From RFPW01 sp040401595 (GTDB lineage: Bacteria; Pseudomonadota; Gammaproteobacteria; Burkholderiales; Burkholderiaceae_E), in the NCBI GenBank assembly GCA_040401595.1, contig JBBAOE010000029.1, positions 1 through 32,273 of the forward strand: a stretch of 32,273 nt of DNA, written 5' to 3'. Of the stretch, positions 23,928 through 31,749 are shown piece by piece. Within the stretch, counting starts at the first letter, position 1. Every line of letters begins with the position of its first letter. A program made the translations under genes and the position numbers. The notes below the pieces were generated by a model. It was given only the letters and a program-made list of their open reading frames with translations. It did not search any database and was not told the DNA's origin.

Positions 23928-25694
23928 GTGCCCCCTTCGTCGCGCGCCCCGCAGTTTAAGGACCAGGCTTGGCGGGTTGAATTGCGCAAGGCTCTGCGTC
24001 TGGCCCGCCAATCGCAATGGAAACGCGCGCGTCGTCACGCAAAACTGGCGGCTCAGTCGGGCCGGTTGCGGGCCGATGTATTGCTATTTGCCATTGAGCT
24101 GCAAATCGACGGCATTGAGCGCCTGAAGGAGCTCGTCCCGGCATTGCGCGAGCGCCATCCCGACAGCCTTTTTGTCACGTTGCTGGCCGCGCGGGTGTTT
24201 ACCTTTCGCTCGGACCGCGAGGCGATGCTGGCGTTGATTGCGACGCAATTACCGAAATTCAGCGACAACATCGTGGTGTTGAGCTTGTTTGCCGATTATT
24301 TGTGCACCATCGATGACGGCGCAGCAGGGCTGAAGATGCTTTCGCTGGCGCGATCGGTGGCCACCGATGAGCGCACGCTGAATGAATTGATCGTGCTTGA
24401 GGCTACCCATCTGGTGAACTTGCAGCGCATGGACGACGCGCGCGAGCTCTTTATGGTGGCTGATTTGTCGGTGGTGAGCCTGATAACCCAGTGTATGGCG
24501 GCGGCCTCGATCGCGCGCATTTTGGCGCTTGATGGGGAAGACGAGGCTGCGCTCGAAACGCTAATGCCTTATGTTGATATTGCATCGCCCCATCAAGCCG
24601 AGATGCGCATTGAGGCGGCGACGCAATACGGCTTGGTGCATGGCTTCGATCGGGTGACCGAGCGTTTTGATCTGGCGGCGATTGATGCTAGCCATCTCGG
24701 CGATCCAATTAATAAGGCCTTGCTATTTTTTAGAGTGGGCGACCTGGAACGTGGTTGGAAGCATTATCTCTATCGGCTCGAGTCGATTTTTTTTAATTCT
24801 CCGCTGCGTTACTTTAATGCGCCAATGTGGGCAGGGCAACGTCTGGCTGGCAAAAAGATTTTGGTGTGGTCCGAGCAGGGCGTCGGCGATCTGGTGATGT
24901 TTGCCTCGATGATCGATGATCTGCAGGCCGCGGGGGCTTCGGTGGTGCTCGAGGTGCCTACCAAGCTGGTTGAGCTGTTTGCGATGTCGTTCCGATTTGC
25001 GCTGGTGCGGGTATCGGGGCCAGCCGATGTGCGTCATCACCCTGCCTATGCTGATCTGGACTTTCATGTGCCGATCGGCTCGCTGGGGCTTTATTTTAGG
25101 ACCGAGCTGTCGAGTTTTCCGCGCCGCAGGCGTTGGCTGAGCTGTGACTTGGACCTGGTCGAGCGGCTGCGCAAGCAAGGTAACGGGCGGCCGCGGGTGG
25201 GGTTTGCGTGGTCGAGTGGCAAGCGCAACGCGGTGCGCGATCAGAGTTATTTGGAGCTTGAGGATCTGTTGGCGTGGATCGAGGATCCGTCGATCGAGCC
25301 CGTTTGTCTGAATTATCGCGTCAATGATGAAGATCGTGCATTAATCGCTTCGCGCCCAGCCCTTGGCCGTTTTCTCAACGTCGAGGTCGACCAGTGGAAC
25401 GATTTGTATGGGACCGCCGCGCTCATCGATAGCTGCGATATCGTGGTTGGGGCCGCGACGTCGAACACCGCGATTGCAGGGGGGTTGAATAAACCGCTGG
25501 TGCTGTTCATGTTTAACCCGGCGCGCGCAGCCTTTGCGTTTGCGACCGGAACCTATCCGTTCTACAACTGGACACCCTTGGTGGCGCTGAAAGATCGTGA
25601 GCCGCAGCAGGTGGTCGCGGACCTGCGCAGTCGGGCCGAGCAACTGCTGGCCGGGCTGCCAGACCCGACCAGTGGCGTGGCCTCGGGCAACTAA
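23928..25694 (+). CDS. Helical-repeat (TPR-like) glycosyltransferase, candidate flagellin glycosyltransferase
   Basis: A 588-residue protein with two parts. Residues 1-270 are helix pairs of TPR type (RKALRLARQSQWKRARRHAKLAAQ; DDARELFMVAD). Residues 290-575 are a GT-B-like catalytic domain with WAGQRLAGKKILVWSEQGVGDLVMFASM (301-328), GFAWSSGKRNAVRD, and SCDIVVGAATSNTAIAGGLNKPLVLF, the donor-sugar-binding end seen in GT9/GT41-like enzymes. The GTG start lies 15 bases after the fliS stop, so it should be co-expressed with flagellin, its cap and its chaperone. With the pseudaminic-acid operon facing it, flagellin glycosylation is the best guess, though not proven. A close paralogue of the catalytic domain lies at the right end of this window. 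Confidence 0.75.
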   Translation: MPPSSRAPQFKDQAWRVELRKALRLARQSQWKRARRHAKLAAQSGRLRADVLLFAIELQIDGIERLKELVPALRERHPDSLFVTLLAARVFTFRSDREAMLALIATQLPKFSDNIVVLSLFADYLCTIDDGAAGLKMLSLARSVATDERTLNELIVLEATHLVNLQRMDDARELFMVADLSVVSLITQCMAAASIARILALDGEDEAALETLMPYVDIASPHQAEMRIEAATQYGLVHGFDRVTERFDLAAIDASHLGDPINKALLFFRVGDLERGWKHYLYRLESIFFNSPLRYFNAPMWAGQRLAGKKILVWSEQGVGDLVMFASMIDDLQAAGASVVLEVPTKLVELFAMSFRFALVRVSGPADVRHHPAYADLDFHVPIGSLGLYFRTELSSFPRRRRWLSCDLDLVERLRKQGNGRPRVGFAWSSGKRNAVRDQSYLELEDLLAWIEDPSIEPVCLNYRVNDEDRALIASRPALGRFLNVEVDQWNDLYGTAALIDSCDIVVGAATSNTAIAGGLNKPLVLFMFNPARAAFAFATGTYPFYNWTPLVALKDREPQQVVADLRSRAEQLLAGLPDPTSGVASGN

Positions 25695-25750
25695 ATCCCA
25701 GCTCAGCCGCGTGGGCATAGGGGTCTTAGGCGATTAAATCCCAGCTCAGC
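25686..25750. repeat. 22-bp imperfect direct repeat at the glycosyltransferase-pseI junction
   Basis: GGCAACTAAATCCCAGCTCAGC (25686-25707) and GGCGATTAAATCCCAGCTCAGC (25729-25750) differ at two positions (written here as positions; core TAAATCCCAGCTCAGC is identical). On the minus strand the second encodes the pseI C terminus LSWDLIA, and the first would encode LSWDLVA. It looks like a partial copy of a pseI 3' end left at the end of the glycosyltransferase gene. Confidence 0.85.
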
Positions 25751-26763
25751 GGGGTGCCGCGCGCGATGTCGCGTTTGACGGGGCGATCGAGAATCTGCTC
25801 CAGATATTTGGGCGCCAGCCCCAAGCCGGGGCGAATCGCTCGCACGGTTTGCGCATTCAGCCGGTCGCCGGCCTTGAGGTCCGCGACGACGTATAAAGAG
25901 CGGCGGCGACTGCGGGCGGGTTCTTCGGCCGCGCTCGGGCCATATTGAATTGCACCGAGCGATAACCACGCACGTTCGGTCTCGACCACCAGGCTGCGCA
26001 GTTCGGCGGGTTCGAGCGAAAATGCTGAGTCCACACCGCCATCCGCGCGTGCGAGTGTGAAGTGTTTTTCAATGACCACTGCGCCCAGTGCGACCGCCGC
26101 TACCGAGGCGCCGATCCCCATCGTATGGTCCGAAAGTCCGACCGCGCAGCCAAACAACTCGCGCAGGTGGGGAATGGTCCGCACATTGGTGTTTTCGGGC
26201 GTGGCGGGGTAGGTGCTGGTGCATTTCAGCAAGGTCAGATCCCGGCAGCCGCTGCTGCGGGCGGCTTCCACTGCCTCAGCGATTTCGACGATGGTGGCCA
26301 TGCCGGTCGAAATAATGACCGGTTTACCGGTTTGGGCGACGCGGCGGATGAGCGGTAGGTCGATACATTCGAACGACGCGATTTTGTAAACCGGTGCATC
26401 CAGGCTTTCGAGAAAATCGACTGCGCTGGCGTCAAAGGGCGAGCTAAAGCAGATCATGCCGCGGGTTCGCGCACGCTCCATGATGGGGGCGTGCCATTCC
26501 CAGGGGGTATGCGCTGCCGAGTAGAGCGCGTGCAGCGACTGGCCACGCCAGAGCGAGCTCGCGTTTTGGATCGTAAATTCAGCGCTCGTGAGGTCGAGCG
26601 TCATGGTGTCGGCGGTGTAGGTTTGCAGCTTGAGTGCGTCCGCCCCCGCGTCGGCGGCGGCGTCGACAATCGCCAGCGCGCGATCGAGCGACTGGTTATG
26701 GTTGCCCGACATCTCCGCGATGATAAAGGGCTTGCGGTGGCTGCCCCAGTAGCTTTGCGCCAT
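25726..26763 (-). CDS. pseI: PseI, pseudaminic acid synthase
   Basis: A 345-residue NeuB-family enzyme that condenses 2,4-diacylated-6-deoxy-altrose with phosphoenolpyruvate to make pseudaminic acid. The N-terminal TIM barrel shows the PseI-like start FIIAEMSGNHNQSLDRAL (13-30), KLQTYTADTMTL, FSSPFDASAVDFLE, YKIASFECIDLPLI, ISTGMA, KCTSTYPA and GLSDHTMG. A C-terminal SAF (antifreeze-like) domain occupies about 285-345 (RRSLYVVADLKAGDRLNAQTVRAIRPGLGL). The MSGNHN motif favours PseI over NeuB or LegI. It is the last gene of the leftward operon, 4 bases after the acyl carrier protein. Confidence 0.92.
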   Translation of the reverse strand: MAQSYWGSHRKPFIIAEMSGNHNQSLDRALAIVDAAADAGADALKLQTYTADTMTLDLTSAEFTIQNASSLWRGQSLHALYSAAHTPWEWHAPIMERARTRGMICFSSPFDASAVDFLESLDAPVYKIASFECIDLPLIRRVAQTGKPVIISTGMATIVEIAEAVEAARSSGCRDLTLLKCTSTYPATPENTNVRTIPHLRELFGCAVGLSDHTMGIGASVAAVALGAVVIEKHFTLARADGGVDSAFSLEPAELRSLVVETERAWLSLGAIQYGPSAAEEPARSRRRSLYVVADLKAGDRLNAQTVRAIRPGLGLAPKYLEQILDRPVKRDIARGTPLSWDLIA

Positions 26764-26767
26764 CGTG

Positions 26768-26995
26768 TTAACGCGCTGCCAGATAGGCCAGCAGGGCGTT
26801 GAGGGTGTTCAAGCTTTTAGAATCTTCATCGGGAATTTCAACACCGAACTGTTCTTCAACCGCCAGCAGTACATTCAGGTGGTCGAGCGAATCGATACCC
26901 GCATCGCGAAACAGTTGATCGTCGCGCAGCGCGCTGGCATCAAAGCCAGCGACGGTTTGTTCGATGATGGCGCGCAGTTTTGAAGAGGTCGGCAT
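26768..26995 (-). CDS. Acyl carrier protein of the pseudaminic-acid operon
   Basis: A 75-residue ACP. GIDSLDHLNVLLAVEEQF (34-51) contains the DSL motif whose Ser36 would carry phosphopantetheine. The rest is an acidic four-helix bundle, as in AcpP-like proteins. It lies between KAS III and pseI, not in a fatty-acid operon, so it probably carries an acyl group for sugar modification. The start is taken at MPTSSKL; the open frame runs further upstream but only over the KAS III end and intergenic bases. Confidence 0.9.
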   Translation of the reverse strand: MPTSSKLRAIIEQTVAGFDASALRDDQLFRDAGIDSLDHLNVLLAVEEQFGVEIPDEDSKSLNTLNALLAYLAAR

Positions 26996-27027
26996 CGAAA
27001 CGGCTCCGGAAAGCAGGGAAGGGGGGG

Positions 27028-28023
27028 TTAGGGCCGCAGGCGCTCGGCGCGTTCCAGGATGCAACTCGCCCACGAGAGCCCAACCCCAAAACCGCACAAT
27101 AACAGTCGCTTTGCACTCGCCGGGGTGTTTTCGGCCAGCAGCATCGGGATCGAGGAGCAAACCGTGTTGCCATAAGCGCCGGCCGCAAAGATCGCGCGCT
27201 CATCGGCACCGATGCGTTTGGCCAGGGTTTCGACAATGTAGCGGCTGCCCTGGTGCAGGAGCACGTAATCGATGGTGTCGAGCGAGCACTGTGCTTTGGC
27301 GAGCAGGCGTTCAATACTGGCGGGCACCTGGGTGGCGGCAAAGTTAAAGACCGCGCGGCCATTCATCCTTAAGTGGCCGCTTGCATCGCGCGTGAGCGCG
27401 TCGCATTGGGCGCTCTGGGTGCCAAAGTCGGTGGCCCCGAGGTGCCATTCGCAATCGTGCGCGATCCAGGTTGCGCTCGCGCCGTCGCCAAAGAGCAGGG
27501 CCGTGTCGCGGTCTGCCGGATCGATGATTTTGGAGTAGGGGTCGGCCGTGACCAGCACGCCATGGGCAAAGCCTTGAGCGCTCATCCAGGCTTGGATCAC
27601 GCTTAGGCCTTGAACATAACCCGAGCAGCCAAGGCCGATATCGAAGACGGCGCAGCGAGGTGCGAGCCCGAGTTTTTTGTGGATGATCGCCGAGCTGTGG
27701 GGTAAGCCCGCGCGATCGGGGTTTTGGGTCACTAGAACCAAGCAATCCAGCGCTGCCAGCGGTAAACCGTGTTCGCTCACGAGCTTCTCGACGGCGGCCA
27801 CGGCCAGATCGCTGGTGTCTTCGGCAGCGCCTTTGCGCGTGAGCGCCAGCATCCCGATTTTGTTGGTGATAAAGGCAATATCGGCCTCGAGCCGCGCACC
27901 TTGTTCGAGATTGTCGATTGTCGCGGGCGGGCGGTAAACCGAGACGGCCCGAATGCCCACCCGCGAATTGCCTCCGTGTGGCGAGGAAGGGGGCATCAGT
28001 TTGGGGTCAGAGGGCTGCGTCAT
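27028..28023 (-). CDS. FabH-like 3-oxoacyl-ACP synthase III
   Basis: A 331-residue thiolase-fold enzyme with the complete KAS III triad: Cys133 in DIGLGCSGYVQGL, His257 in VLLHQGSRYIVE and Asn286 in AYGNTVCSSIP. FGDGASATWI (178-187) is also typical. KAS III condenses an acyl-CoA with malonyl-ACP to give 3-oxoacyl-ACP. Being in the pseudaminic-acid operon beside its own ACP and an LpxD-like acyltransferase, it probably builds a short acyl chain for the sugar rather than priming bulk fatty acids. The closest relatives are often labelled FabH-like in glycan islands. It ends 32 bases before the ACP start and begins 12 bases after the unknown gene. Confidence 0.88.
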   Translation of the reverse strand: MTQPSDPKLMPPSSPHGGNSRVGIRAVSVYRPPATIDNLEQGARLEADIAFITNKIGMLALTRKGAAEDTSDLAVAAVEKLVSEHGLPLAALDCLVLVTQNPDRAGLPHSSAIIHKKLGLAPRCAVFDIGLGCSGYVQGLSVIQAWMSAQGFAHGVLVTADPYSKIIDPADRDTALLFGDGASATWIAHDCEWHLGATDFGTQSAQCDALTRDASGHLRMNGRAVFNFAATQVPASIERLLAKAQCSLDTIDYVLLHQGSRYIVETLAKRIGADERAIFAAGAYGNTVCSSIPMLLAENTPASAKRLLLCGFGVGLSWASCILERAERLRP

Positions 28024-28035
28024 TGAGCGCGACTT

Positions 28036-28701
28036 TTAAGATTGGGCCAGCGGTTTTCTGGAGAAATAAATACTCGCGATCGGTACTGTATCGAAGCGCG
28101 CTTCGGAGACAAAGACCGAGCCGCGGATTTGACGCAAAAAGGCGATTTCGAGAGTCCCGGCGCAATTGGGGGCGCGCCATTGCGGCAGATCCACCCGCGC
28201 CCACAGCCAATCGTGGGGGCCAAACTGCGTGTTCAGGAGTTGCTTGTTGAGGGCGATCATGTGCTCAAAGAGGCTCACGAGCGAGACGTGCGGCACGGCG
28301 AGTTGCCAGTTGCCATCGGTGGTGCACTGCGCGTTGCGAACGGTGGCCGCTTCGTCCCAGTCGACCCGCGTGATTGGCATTCGCGCCTGCTCGGTCTGAG
28401 CTTGTTCGATGATGACGAGATGACGCTCGGGGGCGCGCAGGCTAAGTAAGGCGACCAAGGCATCTGCGGCCCGCAAGGCCTGCAGTTCTTCGCTATCGAC
28501 CCATTTCGCCTGCACGGGTCGGGTCGCCAGCCGATGAAACTGCACGCTGATGGTCTGCGCACTGATGGTCTGCGGGAGCGGGGCTTGCGCAACGTCGGCC
28601 GAGCTTGCCGAAGGGGCCGCAAGATGGAGTAACGCCGGCAACAGATCGGTGCCGTGAAAATAGGTGCGCTTGCCCTTGAAGGGGAGTTCGAGCGGAATCA
28701 T
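28036..28701 (-). CDS. Protein of unknown function in the acyl-ACP set
   Basis: A 221-residue protein I cannot place. It opens with MIPLELPFKGKRTYFHGTDLLPALLH; a middle helical region contains ALRAADALVALLSL; the end, APNCAGTLEIAFLRQIRGSVFVSEARFDTVPIASIYFSRK, reads as a series of beta strands. The strand pattern near the C terminus could suit a hotdog-like (dehydratase/thioesterase) fold, but no FabA/FabZ catalytic motif is clear. The internal ATG before IPLELPF is chosen because upstream codons shadow the LpxD-like gene; 17 bases separate them. It sits between KAS III and the acyltransferase, so it may act on the acyl-ACP intermediate. That is context only. Confidence 0.6.
   Translation of the reverse strand: MIPLELPFKGKRTYFHGTDLLPALLHLAAPSASSADVAQAPLPQTISAQTISVQFHRLATRPVQAKWVDSEELQALRAADALVALLSLRAPERHLVIIEQAQTEQARMPITRVDWDEAATVRNAQCTTDGNWQLAVPHVSLVSLFEHMIALNKQLLNTQFGPHDWLWARVDLPQWRAPNCAGTLEIAFLRQIRGSVFVSEARFDTVPIASIYFSRKPLAQS
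28547..28574. repeat. 15-bp-period tandem duplication in the unknown gene
   Basis: CTGATGGTCTGCG occurs twice, 15 bases apart, giving the protein repeat QTIS-A-QTIS. It keeps frame. Confidence 0.75.
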
Positions 28702-28718
28702 GGTGAGCTGGGGCACCT

Positions 28719-29792
28719 TCAGAAGTGGCCCATCGTCGGCAGGGCGCGGGCGGGGTTGCCAAACACGCTGCTGCCGTCGTTTAAGGATTTTGTCACGACA
28801 CTCCCCATGCCGACCTGGCAGTCGCTGCCGAGCTGAATTTTTGCGTTCACCATTGCGCCAATCCCGATATTGCACCGCGGCCCGATCGAAGTGCCGCCCG
28901 CCACGACGACGCCCGACGATAGGGCGCAATCATCCCCTAGTTTGACGTTGTGGCCGATGTTGACGAGGTTGCCCAGACGAACGGCGCGCCCCAGCTGCGT
29001 GTCGTCGAGTTGGCCGCGCACGATCACCGATCCAGAGCCAATGACGACTTGTTCACCCAGGATGACGATGCCAAGATGTGGAAACAATAGGCGTTCGCCC
29101 GTTGCAGTGAAGTGGTAGCCCAAACCAATGCTACCGATGACAACCGAGTGCTGAATAAAGGCGCCGTCGCCCACGACGGTGCCGTCCTCGAGGGTGCAGT
29201 GCTGGCCGATCGTGACCTTCGCGCCGATCTGACAGTGGCGGCCGATCATCGTGCCAGCTCCGATCACCGTCTCAGAGCCGATAAAGGATTGCTCGCCAAT
29301 CGTCACACCGGGGGCGATGGTGGCGCTCGGCGCAATGGTGGGTCCGTTTGAGCTGGGTTTGGCTGTCAGACCTTGGTTTGTGTGTGCTTCCGGTGCGTCC
29401 GTGGCCACGGATTGCATTGCCCTTGAGGTTGGTGCTAAGAGCTCGAATAATCCAATTGCACGAATGAAACTTCCCAATGGATCGGCGCTGGTGAGCAGGG
29501 CCTGTTCGGAGCCAAGCGCGAGTCCAAGAGGCGCGTCGCCGGGCGCAAAAATTACGCTGGCGCGGGTACTCTCTAGCAGGGCCTGCAAGCGCGCGGGTTC
29601 CATGGCGCGACAAAAAATCAGCGAACCAGGCTCGGCATCGCTGGGGTTCGCAACCGAATCGATGCGGGCGCTGGGATTGCCGCGCAGCGTTAAGGTCTTG
29701 CTCCCGTCGTGGGCCGCGTCCTGAAGGCTTCGCAGCAGCGCGTCGGCGCAGGTGGGTGTCTTGAGGCGGCGTGGGAAGCTGCGGTTTTTCAT
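28719..29792 (-). CDS. LpxD-like hexapeptide-repeat N-acyltransferase
   Basis: A 357-residue protein with both LpxD parts. An N-terminal nucleotide-sugar-binding domain (about 40-118) includes EPGSLIFCRAM and STRASVIFAPGD. A left-handed beta helix (about 150-345) includes the LpxD-type core GLGYHF…FPHLGIVILGEQVVIGSGSVIVRGQLDDTQLG and VNIGHNVKLGDDC, whose His281 matches the catalytic histidine of LpxD. LpxD moves an acyl chain from ACP to an amino sugar. In this operon, without lpxA or lpxB, it more likely N-acylates a pseudaminic-acid precursor (an amino group usually acetylated by PseH). Only one base separates it from pseG upstream. A second, lipid A-related lpxD is expected elsewhere. Confidence 0.82.
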   Translation of the reverse strand: MKNRSFPRRLKTPTCADALLRSLQDAAHDGSKTLTLRGNPSARIDSVANPSDAEPGSLIFCRAMEPARLQALLESTRASVIFAPGDAPLGLALGSEQALLTSADPLGSFIRAIGLFELLAPTSRAMQSVATDAPEAHTNQGLTAKPSSNGPTIAPSATIAPGVTIGEQSFIGSETVIGAGTMIGRHCQIGAKVTIGQHCTLEDGTVVGDGAFIQHSVVIGSIGLGYHFTATGERLLFPHLGIVILGEQVVIGSGSVIVRGQLDDTQLGRAVRLGNLVNIGHNVKLGDDCALSSGVVVAGGTSIGPRCNIGIGAMVNAKIQLGSDCQVGMGSVVTKSLNDGSSVFGNPARALPTMGHF

Positions 29793-29793
29793 C

Positions 29794-30942
29794 TCAGGCC
29801 ATCAGGATTTCGGCAACGCGTTGTGCGCCCAGGCCGTCGGTGAGCTGGCGACGGGTGGTTGGCTGCAGGGTCTGGTCGGGTGTCTCTGCGCGTTCGCATT
29901 CCCACTTTGCCACGCAATCGAGCAGTGTGGCGCGCAAGGCTGCGGGCGAGACTTCGGGCCAACCTTCCAGCAAGTGGGCGCGGCCATGGTGAGCCCAAGC
30001 GCGTGCGTGGGTGAGTTGGTTGGGTACGAGGGGTAGCAGCAGCATGGGCAGTCCGCAGGCGTCCGCCTCGTAGCAGCTCATGCCGCCCGAAAGAATCGCT
30101 AAATCGCACTCGCGCATCTGTGCCGCTACTTGGGGTGGATTGACGAGGAATTCGAGCTGTGGGCCTTGGCGTGCAGCCCACTCTGCAAGGGCCGGGTTGT
30201 TTGGGTTTTGTTGGCCCGAGACCAGCTTGAGGTGCAGCGGGTGCGAAAACCCGTCGAGCAGAGTCTCAGCGCACCAGCGCAAGGCACCGCGATCATCGCC
30301 ACCGCCAAAATTCAGATAGACGCGGATCGGGGCGTTGCCGGGGTGCAAGCTTATACAGAGGTCGGACGTCGGGCTGGGGGCGGTTGTTGTGGCGAGCTTG
30401 GCTGCGGTGTTTGGCGCAGCAAATTCGGCGCGCAGAATCGCATAACGCGGCCCCAGCAAAAGCTGCGTGGCCGCATTCGAGAGGCGGTGTTGATAGTGTT
30501 CGGCGCGCGCGGCCGGGCTCGAGTTCAAGACCACATCAGCCCACAGGGTCTGCGACGATGCGCCGTCAAACTGCAGCCAACGACAAGCGTTCGCGCGCAG
30601 CACGTGTTGATAGTGCTCGTTGACACGGTAATCGTCCAAGACCAGCCAATCGGCTTGGTAGTGTTTGGCCATTGCCGCTAAGGACTCAGCGTCCGCGACG
30701 GGGTTGCCGGCCTGTGTGCCGCCAAACGGGTGAGGGATCCAGTCGCGAAAAACATCGCTGGTCTCGCTGGTCTCGCTGGTCTCCCTAGTCTGATACCCAC
30801 GCTCAGGCCCGATCAGGATGCAGTCGGCTCCCCGCGCGTGCAGCGCGCCTGCCAGGGCTTGACAGCGCGCCAAGTGCCCGAGGCCGAGTTGCGGGTTGGC
30901 GTCGCAGCGCAACAAAACACGGCGCCGCTGCGGTTTACTCAT
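29794..30942 (-). CDS. pseG: PseG, UDP-sugar hydrolase of pseudaminic acid synthesis
   Basis: A 382-residue GT-B-fold hydrolase that releases UDP from UDP-2,4-diacylated-trideoxy-altrose. The N terminus, RCDANPQLGLGHLARCQALA (12-31), carries the catalytic His23 in the G-x-GH-x-x-R motif. The C-terminal donor-site segment reads MRECDLAILSGGMSCYEADACGLPMLLLPLVPNQ. It is slightly longer than the C. jejuni enzyme, in part through a three-unit ETS repeat near residues 53-62. It lies between pseF (57-base gap) and the LpxD-like gene. Confidence 0.9.
   Translation of the reverse strand: MSKPQRRRVLLRCDANPQLGLGHLARCQALAGALHARGADCILIGPERGYQTRETSETSETSDVFRDWIPHPFGGTQAGNPVADAESLAAMAKHYQADWLVLDDYRVNEHYQHVLRANACRWLQFDGASSQTLWADVVLNSSPAARAEHYQHRLSNAATQLLLGPRYAILRAEFAAPNTAAKLATTTAPSPTSDLCISLHPGNAPIRVYLNFGGGDDRGALRWCAETLLDGFSHPLHLKLVSGQQNPNNPALAEWAARQGPQLEFLVNPPQVAAQMRECDLAILSGGMSCYEADACGLPMLLLPLVPNQLTHARAWAHHGRAHLLEGWPEVSPAALRATLLDCVAKWECERAETPDQTLQPTTRRQLTDGLGAQRVAEILMA
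30755..30790. repeat. 9-bp tandem repeat in pseG
   Basis: Three perfect TCGCTGGTC units followed by one with two mismatches (TCCCTAGTC). On the minus strand they encode ETS-ETS-ETS-type residues near position 55. The unit is a multiple of three, so variation would change loop length without frameshift. Confidence 0.85.
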
Positions 30943-30999
30943 GGCTTGCTGTACCCATCGCTGGCGCTCTAAGGTTCCTGTGCGTGAGCCGTGCTCGTT

Positions 31000-31749
31000 T
31001 TAATCATGGGTTTCGCCGCGTTGTTGCAACACCGTCCAAAGCAATTCCGCGTGCTCCCAATCCTCTAGCGTATCGAGGTCGCGCACGCGGTACGAAGGGA
31101 GCAGAAACGGCAGGCTCTGGGCGCCGTACATCGGGTGACCGGCGAGGAATGCGTTGCCATAGCCGCAATAAAATTGCCCGGCGTCGTGGAAGGCAGGTTC
31201 GAGATCCTGCGAGCGTGTATTACGGTACTGCGGATCGAACATCTCGACGCCGCCGTCGGGCTTGCGGCGCAGCGCGCGCTGGATGGGATACGGATATTCC
31301 GTTGCCGAAAAAACAAACTCGGTCCGAAAACGATGGCCCTCACTCGCAGGCGAAAGGCCATCCGCTTGAGCAAGGTCTAGCTGGGCAAGCGCGGCGGCCA
31401 GATCGGTCGAGCGCACGAAGGGCGCGGTCGGATAGAGGCAGCAGACGAGGTTTGCCTGTGCGTCAAAGACGTTCGCGCAAGCTTCGATGGCATGGTTAAC
31501 GACAGCGCGCGTGGTGGCGTGATCGTCGGCCAACTGCGCAGGCCGCACGAAGGGCGTTTGGGCGCCAAAACTGCGGGCGCACTCGGCAATCTCTGGATCG
31601 TCGGTGCTGACCACGACCTGATCAAAGCAGGCCGATTGCAGGGCTGCGCGAATGGAATAGCCGATGATCGGCAGTCCACAAAAGGCGCGGATGTTTTTGC
31701 GCGGGATCCGCTTGCTGCCACCACGCGCTGGAATGATGGCAATTTTCAT
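31000..31749 (-). CDS. pseF: PseF, CMP-pseudaminic acid synthetase
   Basis: A 249-residue cytidylyltransferase of the NeuA/PseF/KdsB fold. IIPARGGSKRIPRKNIRAFCGLPIIGYSI (5-33) is the CTP-binding signature, followed by VVVSTDDPEIAE and CLYPTAPFVRSTDL. The later YRNTRSQDLEPAFHDAGQFYCG favours PseF over NeuA. It activates pseudaminic acid to the CMP form used by the transferase. Its ATG overlaps the stop of the upstream glycosyltransferase gene in ATGA. The gene is complete, with normal family length. Confidence 0.93.
   Translation of the reverse strand: MKIAIIPARGGSKRIPRKNIRAFCGLPIIGYSIRAALQSACFDQVVVSTDDPEIAECARSFGAQTPFVRPAQLADDHATTRAVVNHAIEACANVFDAQANLVCCLYPTAPFVRSTDLAAALAQLDLAQADGLSPASEGHRFRTEFVFSATEYPYPIQRALRRKPDGGVEMFDPQYRNTRSQDLEPAFHDAGQFYCGYGNAFLAGHPMYGAQSLPFLLPSYRVRDLDTLEDWEHAELLWTVLQQRGETHD

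Noticed and set aside
26996..27160. Longer ACP open frame
   Set aside because: The extra 55 residues overlap the KAS III gene; the ACP fold begins at MPTSSKL.
28702..28929. Longer frame for the unknown protein
   Set aside because: The upstream part is an Arg-rich shadow of the LpxD-like gene.
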